64,000 nucleotides of DNA from an uncultured Psychrobacter sp. (GTDB lineage: Bacteria; Pseudomonadota; Gammaproteobacteria; Pseudomonadales; Moraxellaceae). The position numbers were made by a program, and so were the translations under genes. Positions 54,849 through 64,000 of this stretch are shown here, in pieces; within the stretch, counting starts at the first letter, position 1, and every line of letters starts with the position of its first letter. Under the pieces are notes generated by a model. The model did not search any database and was not told the DNA's origin. It was given only the letters and a program-made list of their open reading frames with translations. The stretch covers positions 186,001 to 250,000 of the forward strand of contig NZ_CANMRN010000002.1 in assembly GCF_947500265.1 (NCBI RefSeq), written 5' to 3'.

Positions 54849-55043
54849 ATACTGACTGACCAATATGGTTATGAAAGTATTAGCATTGGTAAGATACAGC
54901 CAATAGCCGAATAGCTACGTTATCGCTGATAGCTGATATGACGCTTGGGTAGTGTAACTGATAATAATAATGAAAATGCTAATCTGCTCATTATTGCCTA
55001 TCAATATTTTAGTTATTTAGTATTGACTGTTTCTGCTTACCAC

Positions 55044-55077
55044 AAAAAATACCGCTAGATTTTAGCGGTATTTTTTT
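55044..55077. terminator. Bidirectional terminator between infA and the L,D-transpeptidase gene
   Basis: A perfect 14-bp stem (55044-55057 with 55063-55076) with A and T runs on both sides. The 195 bp between infA and it contain nothing else I can name. Confidence 0.93.
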
Positions 55078-55108
55078 GTCCGTTTTTTATGGCTTAGTAC
55101 TATCGCAT

Positions 55109-56230
55109 TTAACTAAATTCGACAGTCGCGCCGTTTTTTATGACTCCGAGCAGACTAAGCGCATCCCAGTTGGTCAAACGCACACAACCTGCTGATGCTT
55201 GACGACTGATACGAGCAGGATCTGGTGATCCATGAATGCCATAAGTTGGTTTACTAAGCCCAATCCATACTGAGCCTACTGGATTGTTGGGACCTGGTGG
55301 AATGATAGACTTGCTACCGTCATTTGCCGTATAAGTATAGTTCGGCTCGTGCACCTTTACCTTAACAGTATGCGTACCTGTTGGTGATGGTGTCGCTGTA
55401 CTACCCACTGTCGTCGGATAGCTAGCAATCAAGTTATTGTTCTCATCATATGCGTAGAGTGTTTCAGTGGCTTTATCAGCGACAACGCGATGCACAGGCT
55501 TAGTGTTAGGATTGCCAGGATTATATACCGTGATAATTTCACCAGCAGTAAAACTGGCATCAGAATTAAGCGATTTTAAGTACTTTTCACTGATATGAAA
55601 CTTCTCTGCCAACGCCTCAGTAAGACTTTCGTAGTACATCCCCTCAAGCTTGGATTTGGCAACAGAATCAGCAGGTATGGTTGTGGTTTTGACATTCACA
55701 TCTGCTTCAGTGAGCTGATAACTGACTAATACTGGTTGAGTTGTGAGCTTCTCATTTTTAGTCAGTGCTTGCCATGTCTCAGCGTTCAACGTATCAGTTA
55801 CGTCTAAACCATTCGCTTTTTGAAACGCTTGCATGGCCTTGCGAGTATTTTTGCCCCAGTAGCCATCGACAGGCCCTACTCCGTTATGATGCCAGTTTAG
55901 TAGAGCCTGCAGCTTTGTTCCTACGTTACGATCAATATCTGCATCTGCCGTCCAAGTGACATTGTTTATCTTTTTTGCATTGTCAGATAGGTTCTCAGTT
56001 GTGTATTTAATAGTAGGCAGTAGCTTATTCAATGAAGTCGCGGCTTTACTATCTCCTGTTAACTTTTGACTTACGCCATTAGTCACCGGACTGACTTCTG
56101 CCGGAGCTTTGACGCTATTACTTGAGCTTACAATATCCGTTGTCTCTGCTGCGATGCTTTGTCCCATGAATAGTAAGCTAGAGAGACTAACCACTGTCAA
56201 TGCTTTACTGATTCTTGTTAGTTGATACAT
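55109..56230 (-). CDS. L,D-transpeptidase with peptidoglycan-binding domain
   Basis: A 373-residue periplasmic protein. A signal peptide (about 1-27, ending SIAA) and a linker are followed by a PG_binding_1 domain (LLNWHHNGVGPVDGYWGKNTRKAMQAFQKANGL). A region then resembles LysM-type spacing (LAEKFHISEKYLKSLNSDASFTAGEIITVYNP). Last is the YkuD catalytic domain. The active-site motif HGSPDPARISRQASAGCVRL gives His333 and the nucleophile Cys349. The enzyme forms 3-3 cross-links in peptidoglycan or attaches proteins such as Braun-type lipoprotein. It is expressed alone. Confidence 0.94.
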   Translation of the reverse strand: MYQLTRISKALTVVSLSSLLFMGQSIAAETTDIVSSSNSVKAPAEVSPVTNGVSQKLTGDSKAATSLNKLLPTIKYTTENLSDNAKKINNVTWTADADIDRNVGTKLQALLNWHHNGVGPVDGYWGKNTRKAMQAFQKANGLDVTDTLNAETWQALTKNEKLTTQPVLVSYQLTEADVNVKTTTIPADSVAKSKLEGMYYESLTEALAEKFHISEKYLKSLNSDASFTAGEIITVYNPGNPNTKPVHRVVADKATETLYAYDENNNLIASYPTTVGSTATPSPTGTHTVKVKVHEPNYTYTANDGSKSIIPPGPNNPVGSVWIGLSKPTYGIHGSPDPARISRQASAGCVRLTNWDALSLLGVIKNGATVEFS

Positions 56231-56595
56231 GTAACACTCCTCATTTAATAAATTCTATTATTATTTTCAGTTTTCAAATACTACAGTTTTTTGGATTTTT
56301 AGAACTTACCTCTGTCATCTAAGTTTTTACTATTATATTTTTGCTAAAAGTAAAAGATTTTAAGTCTCTTACGAGTCATCAATATTGTCATATTACCCTG
56401 TGAGCATATAACAGCTTTGTGTTAAAAGGAGCTTTGTTGTACAGCGTCTCTGTTAATAAGGTGCTTATAAATAAGCTTGGCTAACAGATAAACAATAAAA
56501 AACCCATAAGCCACTTGGTAGCTTATGGGTATATAACACGTAAACTGAGACTGTGGAAAATGCTATATAGGAATAGCCTTTAAACGCAAGTTAAC
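56231..56595. other. Intergenic region between the L,D-transpeptidase gene and leuB
   Basis: 365 bp. It contains the transpeptidase promoter region at the left and the leuB terminator at 56494-56530. No gene visible. Confidence 0.5.
56494..56530 (-). terminator. Terminator of the leu cluster (after leuB)
   Basis: On the minus strand, ACCCATAAGC and GCTTATGGGT (56502-56511 and 56521-56530) form a 10-bp stem followed by six T. Confidence 0.92.
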
Positions 56596-57699
56596 TTATA
56601 TCAGTTTGGTCAAGACCGCTTGACCCATTTCTTTACAGCCTACCTGCTTAAGTCCAGCTTCGCTGCTATCTAAAATATCTAACGTACGTAGACCATCATC
56701 AAGCACATCACTAACTGCCTGCTCAATTGCTTGTGCCGCATCTTCTTGCTTGAACGTATAACGCAGCATCATAGCAACAGATAGGATAGTCGCTAATGGA
56801 TTGGCTTTATCTTGTCCTGCGATATCAGGCGCTGAACCATGACACGGCTCATACATGCCCTTACCTGACTCATCTAAGCTCGCTGATGGCAACATACCAA
56901 TAGAGCCTGTCAACATCGCAGCTTCATCAGATAGGATATCGCCAAACATGTTTCCTGTCACCATAACATCGAACTGCTTAGGATCTTTAATCAACTGCAT
57001 GCAAGCATTGTCAGCATACATATGTGATAACGCCACATCACTATAGTCAACTTGCTGCATTTCGATCATCGTCTGTTTCCACAGCTCGGTGACTTCTAAT
57101 ACATTGGCTTTATCAACTGAACATACCTTAGCTGCTGTACCTGCTGCTTGCGCACGCGTTTTTGCTAATTCAAAGGCAACTTTACCAATACGCTGAATCT
57201 CACTTGTGCTATACACCATCGTGTTATAGCCCTGCTGCTCACCGTTTTCTAGTGTGCGGATACCACGAGGCTCACCGAAATAGATACCGCCTGTCAGTTC
57301 ACGAACGATCAATAGATCTAAACCTGAGATAATTTCAGGTTTGATACTTGAGGCATTAGCCAACTGTGGATAGAGCTTGGCTACGCGTAGGTTAGCAAAT
57401 AAACCAAGCTCACCGCGGATTTTCAATAGACCGCGCTCAGGGCGTTTACTACGCTCGATTGCATCCCATTTAGGACCACCAACTGCACCTAGCAATACGG
57501 CATCTGCGGCGCGAGCACGGGCCAATGTCTCATCTGGTAAAGGCTCACCAGTTGCATCAATAGCCACACCGCCAATCAATCCAGACTCAAGCGTTAAATC
57601 AAGTGAGAACTTATCATTGACAGCTTTGAGCACGTCAATGGCTTGGGTCATAATTTCAGGGCCAATACCATCACCCGCTAATGTTAAAATCGTTGCCAT
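56596..57699 (-). CDS. leuB: 3-isopropylmalate dehydrogenase
   Basis: A 367-residue NAD-dependent enzyme that oxidises and decarboxylates 3-isopropylmalate to 2-ketoisocaproate in leucine synthesis. Landmarks are [111 protein letters not shown] and [21 protein letters not shown]. Length and substrate residues fit LeuB rather than isocitrate dehydrogenase. It is last in the cluster leuC, leuD, lipoprotein gene, leuB; leuA is not in the window. Confidence 0.98.
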   Translation of the reverse strand: MATILTLAGDGIGPEIMTQAIDVLKAVNDKFSLDLTLESGLIGGVAIDATGEPLPDETLARARAADAVLLGAVGGPKWDAIERSKRPERGLLKIRGELGLFANLRVAKLYPQLANASSIKPEIISGLDLLIVRELTGGIYFGEPRGIRTLENGEQQGYNTMVYSTSEIQRIGKVAFELAKTRAQAAGTAAKVCSVDKANVLEVTELWKQTMIEMQQVDYSDVALSHMYADNACMQLIKDPKQFDVMVTGNMFGDILSDEAAMLTGSIGMLPSASLDESGKGMYEPCHGSAPDIAGQDKANPLATILSVAMMLRYTFKQEDAAQAIEQAVSDVLDDGLRTLDILDSSEAGLKQVGCKEMGQAVLTKLI

Positions 57700-57761
57700 A
57701 CTGATCCTTTTGGAATGTTTTTATTGGTTGGTTATATTTTTGAGCTTTTTATACTCATATT

Positions 57762-58481
57762 TTATGCTGCCATTTTTTTGGCTTTGGGTGCTGATGTTAC
57801 TGCTTTATCCATACCCGTCTCTACAAACTCGCCTTGATGCTCAGCGTCTAGTTGCTTGCAGAATCGGCGCTGTACTTTCGTACCTTGCAATAGCTCAATG
57901 CATAAGGGCTCAGGTGATGCTGTGTCCAATAGACTGCCTGATTTTTCGCTGTTCTTCTTTTGATAAGCGCGCAACTGATAGGTACCTGCTTCAGTGAAGT
58001 CGTGAATCATCGCAAAACGCTCAACATAGCCCATATTATTTTCTGGATAAAAATTCACATGTACTTCGTGTTTGGCAGGCATGACTCGTGCATAGTAGTT
58101 AGTCAATCCTGGCATACTTGAAGGCGCTAACGGTACAACTTTTATGGCATTTTTATTGACGAGTGGTGTCATATCCATATTTATCGAGGTTTTTGCCATA
58201 CCTTCTTGACGTGGTAAGGCTGTCATAATCTGAGGATTGATTGGCTCGTGACTGTTGGGCGCAATAATGAGTGTTTTATCTATCTGCACAATTTCGCAAT
58301 GATATGTACCCACACACGCAATATTTACTTCACCAGCGATAGGTTTGATTTTACCCACCCATGCTTCAGCACTCTCTGCTTCATCTATTTTTTGATAGCC
58401 CGTCAATAGCTGACAGCCTGACAATAATAAGCTTGCAGCAACAATGGTACTTGTCCATAGAGCATAACGTTTTGTATTCAT
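57762..58481 (-). CDS. Hypothetical lipoprotein within the leu cluster
   Basis: A 239-residue protein with a signal sequence ending in the lipobox LLSGC (Cys23). The mature part contains two Cys in CVGTYHCEIVQ and two in LCIELLQGTKVQRRFCK that may form disulfides. Most of it looks beta-rich (YYARVMPAKHEVHVNFYPEN, TYQLRAYQKKN). The C-terminus is Lys/Ala-rich. I do not recognise a named family. It lies 137 bp after leuD and 62 bp before leuB on the same strand, so it is probably in the leucine transcript, yet nothing in it suggests a role in leucine synthesis. Confidence 0.85.
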   Translation of the reverse strand: MNTKRYALWTSTIVAASLLLSGCQLLTGYQKIDEAESAEAWVGKIKPIAGEVNIACVGTYHCEIVQIDKTLIIAPNSHEPINPQIMTALPRQEGMAKTSINMDMTPLVNKNAIKVVPLAPSSMPGLTNYYARVMPAKHEVHVNFYPENNMGYVERFAMIHDFTEAGTYQLRAYQKKNSEKSGSLLDTASPEPLCIELLQGTKVQRRFCKQLDAEHQGEFVETGMDKAVTSAPKAKKMAA

Positions 58482-58618
58482 AATGGCGGCTACTATTCAA
58501 GAGAGATAATAAAATGTAGTGAAAAACTATTCTTCATTTTAGACAGTTCACCGCCATAACTCAACGCTGCGTTGCGACTACTCGCAGTTTTATAAGCAGT
58601 AGATTATAGAATGACCTT

Positions 58619-59269
58619 CTACGCTCGTACGTCGTTAAATATCCACGGTGTTTTTTGCATCATTTGTTGCTCATAATCTTTGATAGCATCACTTTGTTGC
58701 AAAGTTAGACCAATATCATCCAGTCCGTTTAACAAGCAATGTTTACGAAAAGCATCTACTTCAAAGGCATATTCTTCGCCAGTTGGTGTAATAACGACTT
58801 GACGCTCAAGATCGGCGGTCAACTCATAGCCTTCGTTATCAAAAGTCGCCTTCATTAACGTATCTACAATCGCTTCATCCAACACAATCGGCAACATACC
58901 GTTTTTAAAGCAATTATTGTAAAATATATCTGCAAAACTTGGCGCAATTACCGTACGGAAACCATACTCTGATAACGCCCAAGGTGCATGCTCACGACTA
59001 GAGCCACAACCAAAGTTTCTACGTGCTAGCAAGATAGTAGCACCTTGATAACGTGGTTTATTCAATACAAAGTCTGGATTGATAACTCGTGTACTGTTGT
59101 CTTGACCAGGATAGCCTTCGTCAAGATAGCGCCAATCGTCAAATAGATTCACGCCAAAACCTGTACGTTTAATAGACTTTAAAAACTGTTTTGCGATAAT
59201 TTGGTCGGTATCGACATTTGCGCGATCTAACGGGCAAACAATACCTGTTTGGGTGTTATAAGCTTGCAT
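58619..59269 (-). CDS. leuD: 3-isopropylmalate dehydratase small subunit
   Basis: A 216-residue subunit of the heterodimeric isopropylmalate isomerase (swivel domain). Landmarks are [62 protein letters not shown], and [23 protein letters not shown]. The ATG at 59269 has AGGA before it; an upstream TTG would add five residues and is less likely. It pairs with LeuC, whose gene lies 142 bp upstream. Confidence 0.97.
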   Translation of the reverse strand: MQAYNTQTGIVCPLDRANVDTDQIIAKQFLKSIKRTGFGVNLFDDWRYLDEGYPGQDNSTRVINPDFVLNKPRYQGATILLARRNFGCGSSREHAPWALSEYGFRTVIAPSFADIFYNNCFKNGMLPIVLDEAIVDTLMKATFDNEGYELTADLERQVVITPTGEEYAFEVDAFRKHCLLNGLDDIGLTLQQSDAIKDYEQQMMQKTPWIFNDVRA

Positions 59270-59411
59270 AAAATTTCCTATCAATTATATTTTTGCTGGC
59301 TGATGATTTTGATAAGTGTATTAAACAGTAAATAAGTTTTTACCATCTTTGACAGCATGCTCATATATTTATCGTTCATACAAGCATGATGTCAGCTACT
59401 TATTATCAGAC

Positions 59412-60830
59412 TTAAAACGTACGGACGTCTACAAAATGACCTGCCAACGCGGCGGCAGCTGCCATTGCTGGGCTTACCAAATGCGTACGACCACCATTAC
59501 CCTGACGACCTTCAAAATTACGATTAGACGTTGAGGCACAGTGCTCTTGCGGCTCAAGCTTGTCTGCATTCATCGCAAGACACATCGAGCAGCCCGGCTC
59601 ACGCCATTCAAAACCAGCTTCGGTAAATAACGTATCCAAGCCTTCAGCTTCTGCTTGCAACTTCACCTGTCCAGAACCTGCAACAACGATCGCTTCTTTT
59701 ACGTTATCAGCAACTTTGCGACCTTTGATTACCGCTGCTGCATCACGTAAATCTTCGATACGTGAATTGGTACATGAACCGATAAATATACGGTCAAGTT
59801 GGATATCCGTAATTTTTTGACCTGCTTCTAGCCCCATATAAGTATAAGCGCGTAACCAGCCTTCTTCTTGGGCCTCATCAATGGCTTGATCTGGTGTCGG
59901 TACAGATTGAGTGATATCTACCACCATCTCAGGCGATGTACCCCAAGATACTTGCGGTGCGATCTGACTACCGTCGATTTCTACCACAGTATCGAATATC
60001 GCGTCATCATCTGAATATAGTGTGCGCCAGTAGGCTTCCGCTTGTTCCCATTGTGCTTCGCTTGGCGCATATGGACGACCTTTGACATAATCAATTGTCG
60101 TGTCATCGACCGCAACCATACCAACACGTGCACCTGCTTCAATCGCCATGTTACAGACGGTCATGCGACCCTCCATACTCATGTCTTCGAATACTTGACC
60201 TGCAAACTCAATCGCGTGTCCTGTTCCACCTGCTGTACCAATCTTTGCAATAATAGCTAACACCACATCTTTTGAAGTGACGCCAGCACCAAGTTGACCA
60301 GTGACACGGATTTGCATATTTTTTGATTTCTTTTGAATCAAACACTGCGTTGCCAATACATGCTCAACTTCGGAGGTTCCGATACCATGAGCCAAACAGC
60401 CAAGTGCCCCATGAGTCGCTGTATGCGAGTCACCGCAAACAACCGTCATACCTGGCAAGACCAAACCTTGCTCAGGACCGACCACGTGCAAAATTCCTTG
60501 ACGCGCATCATTGATAGTAAATTCAGCAATATCAAACTTGGTGCAATTATCGTCTAAGGTGACAACCTGCAAGCGTGATACCTTGTCTTTAATCCCCGGT
60601 ACCCCTTCTAGGCGCTCTTTAGTGACGGTCGGCACATTATGATCTGGACTGGCAATGTTGGCCGATAAACGCCATGGCGCTCTATTTGCCAACTCCAACC
60701 CTTCAAATGCTTGTGGACTCGTCACTTCGTGCAACAGGTGGCGGTCGATATAAATCAGGCTCGAACCATCGTCGCGCTTAGTGACTTCGTGAGCGTTCCA
60801 AAGTTTGTCATATAACGTTTGACCAGCCAT
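59412..60830 (-). CDS. leuC: 3-isopropylmalate dehydratase large subunit
   Basis: A 472-residue aconitase-fold protein with a [4Fe-4S] cluster, which interconverts 2- and 3-isopropylmalate with LeuD. The N-terminus [79 protein letters not shown] and [11 protein letters not shown] (cluster cysteines in the last two) are all as expected. [10 protein letters not shown] near the end is typical. Length is standard. It begins the leu cluster and is divergent from a LysR regulator gene, which probably controls it. Confidence 0.98.
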   Translation of the reverse strand: MAGQTLYDKLWNAHEVTKRDDGSSLIYIDRHLLHEVTSPQAFEGLELANRAPWRLSANIASPDHNVPTVTKERLEGVPGIKDKVSRLQVVTLDDNCTKFDIAEFTINDARQGILHVVGPEQGLVLPGMTVVCGDSHTATHGALGCLAHGIGTSEVEHVLATQCLIQKKSKNMQIRVTGQLGAGVTSKDVVLAIIAKIGTAGGTGHAIEFAGQVFEDMSMEGRMTVCNMAIEAGARVGMVAVDDTTIDYVKGRPYAPSEAQWEQAEAYWRTLYSDDDAIFDTVVEIDGSQIAPQVSWGTSPEMVVDITQSVPTPDQAIDEAQEEGWLRAYTYMGLEAGQKITDIQLDRIFIGSCTNSRIEDLRDAAAVIKGRKVADNVKEAIVVAGSGQVKLQAEAEGLDTLFTEAGFEWREPGCSMCLAMNADKLEPQEHCASTSNRNFEGRQGNGGRTHLVSPAMAAAAALAGHFVDVRTF

Positions 60831-61204
60831 GTTGCTATCCTTTATAGGTTACTAATTACTTAATTTTTACTTGCTTGCACACTGCCAAGCTAAGATTCTA
60901 TGTAAATGCTATGTCTATCTATAATGTTTAATAATTACGGTCGTATCTAAGATTTAAATATTATTTCTTTATTAGACCCAACATATGACTAAAATTAACG
61001 CTTAAAATACGTTTTAAAAGGCAAATAGCCAATTTTTTAGAATAAATATGTCACAATACGCCTCGATGTCTTGTGATTATAGCAGGCAAATCCTATAATA
61101 ATAATTGATGATTTTTAACCAGACGCAAACTTTTATTTCTAATACGTTGTGATTGGGTCAGCCAACTTTTATTTATAGCTCATAAAGTAGCTAAGGACAT
61201 TCGT
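60831..61204. other. Divergent promoter region of leuC and the LysR gene
   Basis: 374 bp, AT-rich. On the minus strand a hairpin with GCTTG and CAAGC (about 60870-60894) lies in the leuC leader, without a T run. I find no leader peptide rich in Leu codons, so classic attenuation is not supported. LysR-type TnA-type sites may be present but cannot be picked with confidence. Confidence 0.5.
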
Positions 61205-62077
61205 TTGAACACCACAAACTTGACGACATTCGTTACCGTTATGCACACTGGCAGTATTTCAGGCGCCGCAGAAAAACTGTTTATCACGCAGCCTGCTGTC
61301 AGTAAACGTATCAAAAACTTAGAAGACGAGTTTAACATTACCTTGTTTGATACGGTAGGACGTGGAATTGTACCTACTCAAGCTGCTAGTGAAATGCTAC
61401 CTCATGCCAAGCGTTGGCTAGAAGACTATGAAAATTTTAAAATCAACTTGCAGCATTCTCAGCACATTGTCTCTGGCAAGTTAGTCATTGGTACTAGCCA
61501 TCATATTGGCCTACATCATTTAGCACCTGTCCTCAAACACTTCATTCAAGCTTATCCAGCTGTTCAGTTAGAAGTACATTTCGTAGATTCTGAAAAAGCG
61601 CATAAAGCAGTATTAGATGGTGATTTATCTTTAGCCTTTGTTACGCTTCCACCTGTCTACGATAAGCGACTAACCTACCATACGCTATGGTCAGATCCTC
61701 TTTATTTCATGACTGGTACGCTATCAGCGTTGGCAACCAAATCAAATGTCACTTTAGAGCAGTTGGCCCGATATCCTGCTATTCTCCCGTCTGCCAATAC
61801 CTTTACCAGTCAGATTACTTTGGCCGAATTTGCCAAGCACAATCTAAAGCCTTATGCCACGATGAGCACCAACCCGCTTGAGTCTATTCGTATGCTAGTA
61901 TCTGTCGGTCTTGGCTGGTCAGTACTGCCTCAAACGATGGTCAGCCAAGATTTGGAACGTATTGATATGGCAGACAATATTGAGCTACAGCGTTATCTAG
62001 GTGTAGTCATTAATCCAAAGCTTACGCAATCTAGCAGTGTTACCGCACTCTTAGACTTACTGGCTCCCATTGAATAA
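61205..62077 (+). CDS. LysR-family regulator divergent from leuC
   Basis: A 290-residue LysR-type protein. The N-terminal winged helix domain (TTFVTVMHTGSISGAAEKLFITQPAVSKRIKNLEDEF, residues about 5-45) and a C-terminal effector domain (GTSHHIGLHHLAPVLKHF, AFVTLPPVYDKRLTYHTLW, SIRMLVSVGLGWSVLPQTM) are complete. The start codon is TTG at 61205 with AAGGA seven bases upstream. Its divergent position suggests control of leucine synthesis genes, perhaps sensing 2-isopropylmalate, as do other LysR regulators of leu genes. This is inference from position. Confidence 0.93.
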   Translation: MNTTNLTTFVTVMHTGSISGAAEKLFITQPAVSKRIKNLEDEFNITLFDTVGRGIVPTQAASEMLPHAKRWLEDYENFKINLQHSQHIVSGKLVIGTSHHIGLHHLAPVLKHFIQAYPAVQLEVHFVDSEKAHKAVLDGDLSLAFVTLPPVYDKRLTYHTLWSDPLYFMTGTLSALATKSNVTLEQLARYPAILPSANTFTSQITLAEFAKHNLKPYATMSTNPLESIRMLVSVGLGWSVLPQTMVSQDLERIDMADNIELQRYLGVVINPKLTQSSSVTALLDLLAPIE

Positions 62078-62534
62078 ACATCGCTAGATATAATATATAT
62101 CAATTCAACCTATTCGCATTTGTATCTCTCATGCGTTATAATACGCTTGACGTTGTTTGTATAACAAAAATTTACCACAAGGACACTGATAGTCATATAT
62201 TGAATACTTCTAGTAAGATATGATGGTTAACAGTAGGTTTAATGGTTTTGGTTGATTGTGTAGGTTGCTAATACTCATATACAAATAGCAGATGCGAGCA
62301 ATAACAATAGATAAGTGGAATGCGAAATTCCCATTGTTCTCTATCTCTATATGAGTGCTAGCCATAGAACGACATCAATCATATATAACTACAGAAGATA
62401 CTGAAAAAAGCCATTATGTCTTAATTAATGGCTTTTTTTGTCTTTAAATATTGTTTTGGACATCGCCTTGTAGGACAGAACTTTTATAGTTAAAAAATAA
62501 TTACAGCCAACCATGTTGGTTAAGGACAATTTAT
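62078..62534. other. Intergenic region between the LysR gene and putP
   Basis: 457 bp with no protein gene visible. It holds a consensus -10 (TATAAT, 62137-62142), an intrinsic terminator at 62404-62440, and after it the putP leader with a small hairpin (CCAAC/GTTGG, about 62502-62514) next to the ribosome site. The stretch between -10 and terminator may be a small RNA. Confidence 0.5.
62404..62440 (+). terminator. Intrinsic terminator before putP
   Basis: AAAAAAGCCATTA (62404-62416) pairs with TAATGGCTTTTTT (62426-62438). It lies 327 bp after the LysR stop codon, which is far for that gene, so it may instead end a separate transcript. Confidence 0.88.
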
Positions 62535-64000
62535 ATGAACGGAGTTTCTAGTGGCGTGCTGATATCACTCGGCGCCTATTTCTTAGTGATGATTGGGATT
62601 GGCGTTTACGCTTATTTTAAGCAAGCCAATGATACTGAAGGCTATATGTTAGGGGGTCGTAACTTAGGCCCAGCAGTAACCGCACTTTCTGCAGGTGCAT
62701 CAGATATGTCAGGTTGGTTACTACTTGGCTTGCCTGGTTATATGTTTGCCGATGGTGTGGTCAGTATTTGGATCGCGCTTGGTTTGACATTAGGTGCATT
62801 ATTAAACTATCTCATCGTAGCACCTCGCCTTCGTGTTTATACCGAAGTGGCTGACAACGCTATCACCCTACCCGATTATTTTGCCAACCGCTTTGAAGAC
62901 AAGTCGCACATGCTACGCGTCATCTCAGCCGTGGTCATCATTCTATTCTTTACCGTCTATACCGCTGCAAGTCTTGTAGGTGGTGGTAAACTCTTCGAAA
63001 GCTCACTTAACCTCTCATATAGCACTGGCTTATGGGTTACTGCTGGTGTGGTTGTGGCTTATACGCTATTCGGTGGTTTCTTAGCAGTATCTATGACCGA
63101 TTTCGTACAGGGTGTCATCATGCTGTTTGCCATGGTAATCGTACCTGTCGTTGCCTTTACTGATCTTGGTGGTATTTCAGCCACGACAGAAGCGGTTAGA
63201 AACATCGATCCAACCCTTTTAGACGTTACTAGCGGTATGAGTGTCATCGGTATTATTTCATTAATGGCATGGGGCTTAGGTTACTTTGGCCAGCCACATA
63301 TTATTGTACGTTTCATGGCGATTCGCTCAGTGAGAGATGTACCAACCGCACGTAATATCGGTATGAGCTGGATGGTTGTGAGTCTTATTGGTTCACTAAT
63401 GACTGGTTTTGCTGGTCGTGCCTACGTACAAAAAACTGCGATGACGCTAGACGATCCTGAGACTATCTTCTTAGTATTCACTCAGTTCTTGTTCCATCCA
63501 TTGGTTTCAGGTTTCCTATTAGCAGCTATTTTAGCGGCAATTATGAGTACTATTTCATCACAGCTATTGGTTGTATCAAGCTCTCTAACCAAAGATGTAT
63601 ACAAACTATTCTTTGATAAAGATGCACCAGAAGCTCGTCAGGTATTAGTTGGTCGTGTCTCTGTCGTAGTGGTTGCGCTAGTATCTATCATGCTTGCTTC
63701 TAATCCAGATAGCTCAGTATTGAACCTAGTTTCTAACGCATGGGCAGGATTTGGTGCTGCGTTTGGTCCATTGGTTATTTTCAGTCTGACATGGCGTGGT
63801 ATGAACCGTAATGGTGCTGTTGCTGGTATGGTTGTTGGTGCTTTGACTGTTATCCTATGGATTTATGGTCCTTTCCAAGTAGATGGTATGGCACTAAATA
63901 GCTGGTTATACGCTATCGTTCCAGGCTTTATCTTAAGTACTATCGCTATCTTTGCTGTTAGTATCATGACTGGTGGCCCAAGACCTTCAGTTTCTGCTAA
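62535..64000 (+). CDS. putP: Sodium/proline symporter, truncated by the window edge
   Basis: A solute:sodium symporter, 488 codons visible and no stop before the end of the window; the E. coli protein has about 500 residues, so little is missing. It starts at ATG 62535 with AAGGA upstream. Signatures are GYMLGGRNLGPAVTALSAGASDMSGWLLLGLPG, the family segment ALPDYF-like ITLPDYFANRFED, GGFLAVSMTDFVQGVIM, GYFGQPHIIVRFMAIRS and AAILAAIMSTISSQLLVVSSSLTKD, where the Na+-binding Ser/Thr residues lie. About 12-13 membrane segments. It imports proline with Na+, for nutrition or osmoprotection. putA is not in view. Confidence 0.96.
   Translation, partial: MNGVSSGVLISLGAYFLVMIGIGVYAYFKQANDTEGYMLGGRNLGPAVTALSAGASDMSGWLLLGLPGYMFADGVVSIWIALGLTLGALLNYLIVAPRLRVYTEVADNAITLPDYFANRFEDKSHMLRVISAVVIILFFTVYTAASLVGGGKLFESSLNLSYSTGLWVTAGVVVAYTLFGGFLAVSMTDFVQGVIMLFAMVIVPVVAFTDLGGISATTEAVRNIDPTLLDVTSGMSVIGIISLMAWGLGYFGQPHIIVRFMAIRSVRDVPTARNIGMSWMVVSLIGSLMTGFAGRAYVQKTAMTLDDPETIFLVFTQFLFHPLVSGFLLAAILAAIMSTISSQLLVVSSSLTKDVYKLFFDKDAPEARQVLVGRVSVVVVALVSIMLASNPDSSVLNLVSNAWAGFGAAFGPLVIFSLTWRGMNRNGAVAGMVVGALTVILWIYGPFQVDGMALNSWLYAIVPGFILSTIAIFAVSIMTGGPRPSVSA

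Noticed and set aside
60831..61204. Leucine attenuator upstream of leuC
   Set aside because: No short frame with clustered Leu codons and no terminator before leuC were found on the minus strand.
1..64000. CRISPR array, prophage, integron or complete insertion sequence
   Set aside because: No regularly spaced repeats, integrase, transposase or phage structural genes were seen.

Overview
The window looks like a chromosomal segment of a Psychrobacter-type gammaproteobacterium (Moraxellaceae). This is inferred from moderate to low GC with AT-rich gaps, the gene families and their order (scattered type II secretion genes, a FimV-like locus, a leuC-leuD-leuB cluster behind a LysR gene, rpsF-rpsR-rplI), and short intergenic repeats. 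No database search was possible. I saw no phage, plasmid backbone, insertion sequence with a transposase, or CRISPR array. Most genes are core metabolism or cell-envelope genes.

Layout. 1-5209: end of a conserved hypothetical gene, a TetR regulator, an endonuclease/exonuclease/phosphatase-family protein, a glycine-zipper protein and glycerol kinase. 5752-12128: an envelope export cluster of TolC-type outer membrane factor, YihY/BrkB membrane protein, HlyD-type adaptor and two ABC-2-type permeases, with no ATPase gene. 12236-18002: soluble transhydrogenase (sthA), then the divergent pair ppsR and ppsA. 18129-21161: RDD/GYF_2 membrane protein, the ribosomal protein operon rpsF-rpsR-rplI with a recognisable S6:S18 leader structure, and a small orphan gene. 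21629-28721: GntP permease with glycerate kinase, a LysR gene divergent from a VOC protein, an enoyl-CoA hydratase-family protein, and a RidA/DadA-type amine-oxidation pair. 29065-35219: a UvrD-family helicase, ychF, a histidine-rich lipoprotein behind a Zur-like palindrome, a MITE-like repeat and a dGTPase-family gene.

35324-44062: a FabR-like TetR regulator, the minor pseudopilin genes gspH-I-J-K, another TetR gene, tatD, the secretion ATPase gene gspE and trmO. 44489-54848: ferredoxin-NADP reductase, tRNA-Leu(CAA), dinB, queA, a FimV homologue divided over two genes, an asparaginase, truA and infA. 55109-64000: an L,D-transpeptidase, the leuC-leuD-lipoprotein-leuB cluster, a divergent LysR regulator, and putP, which runs off the right edge.

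The strongest leads are (a) a histidine-rich, MliC-like lipoprotein preceded by a perfect 17-bp palindrome that matches the gammaproteobacterial Zur consensus, suggesting an envelope protein made in zinc starvation; (b) FimV encoded as separate periplasmic and membrane/cytoplasmic proteins; (c) an export cluster without an ATPase; (d) a 212-bp MITE-like element; and (e) two intergenic stretches that end in good terminators but contain no gene, which may be small RNAs.
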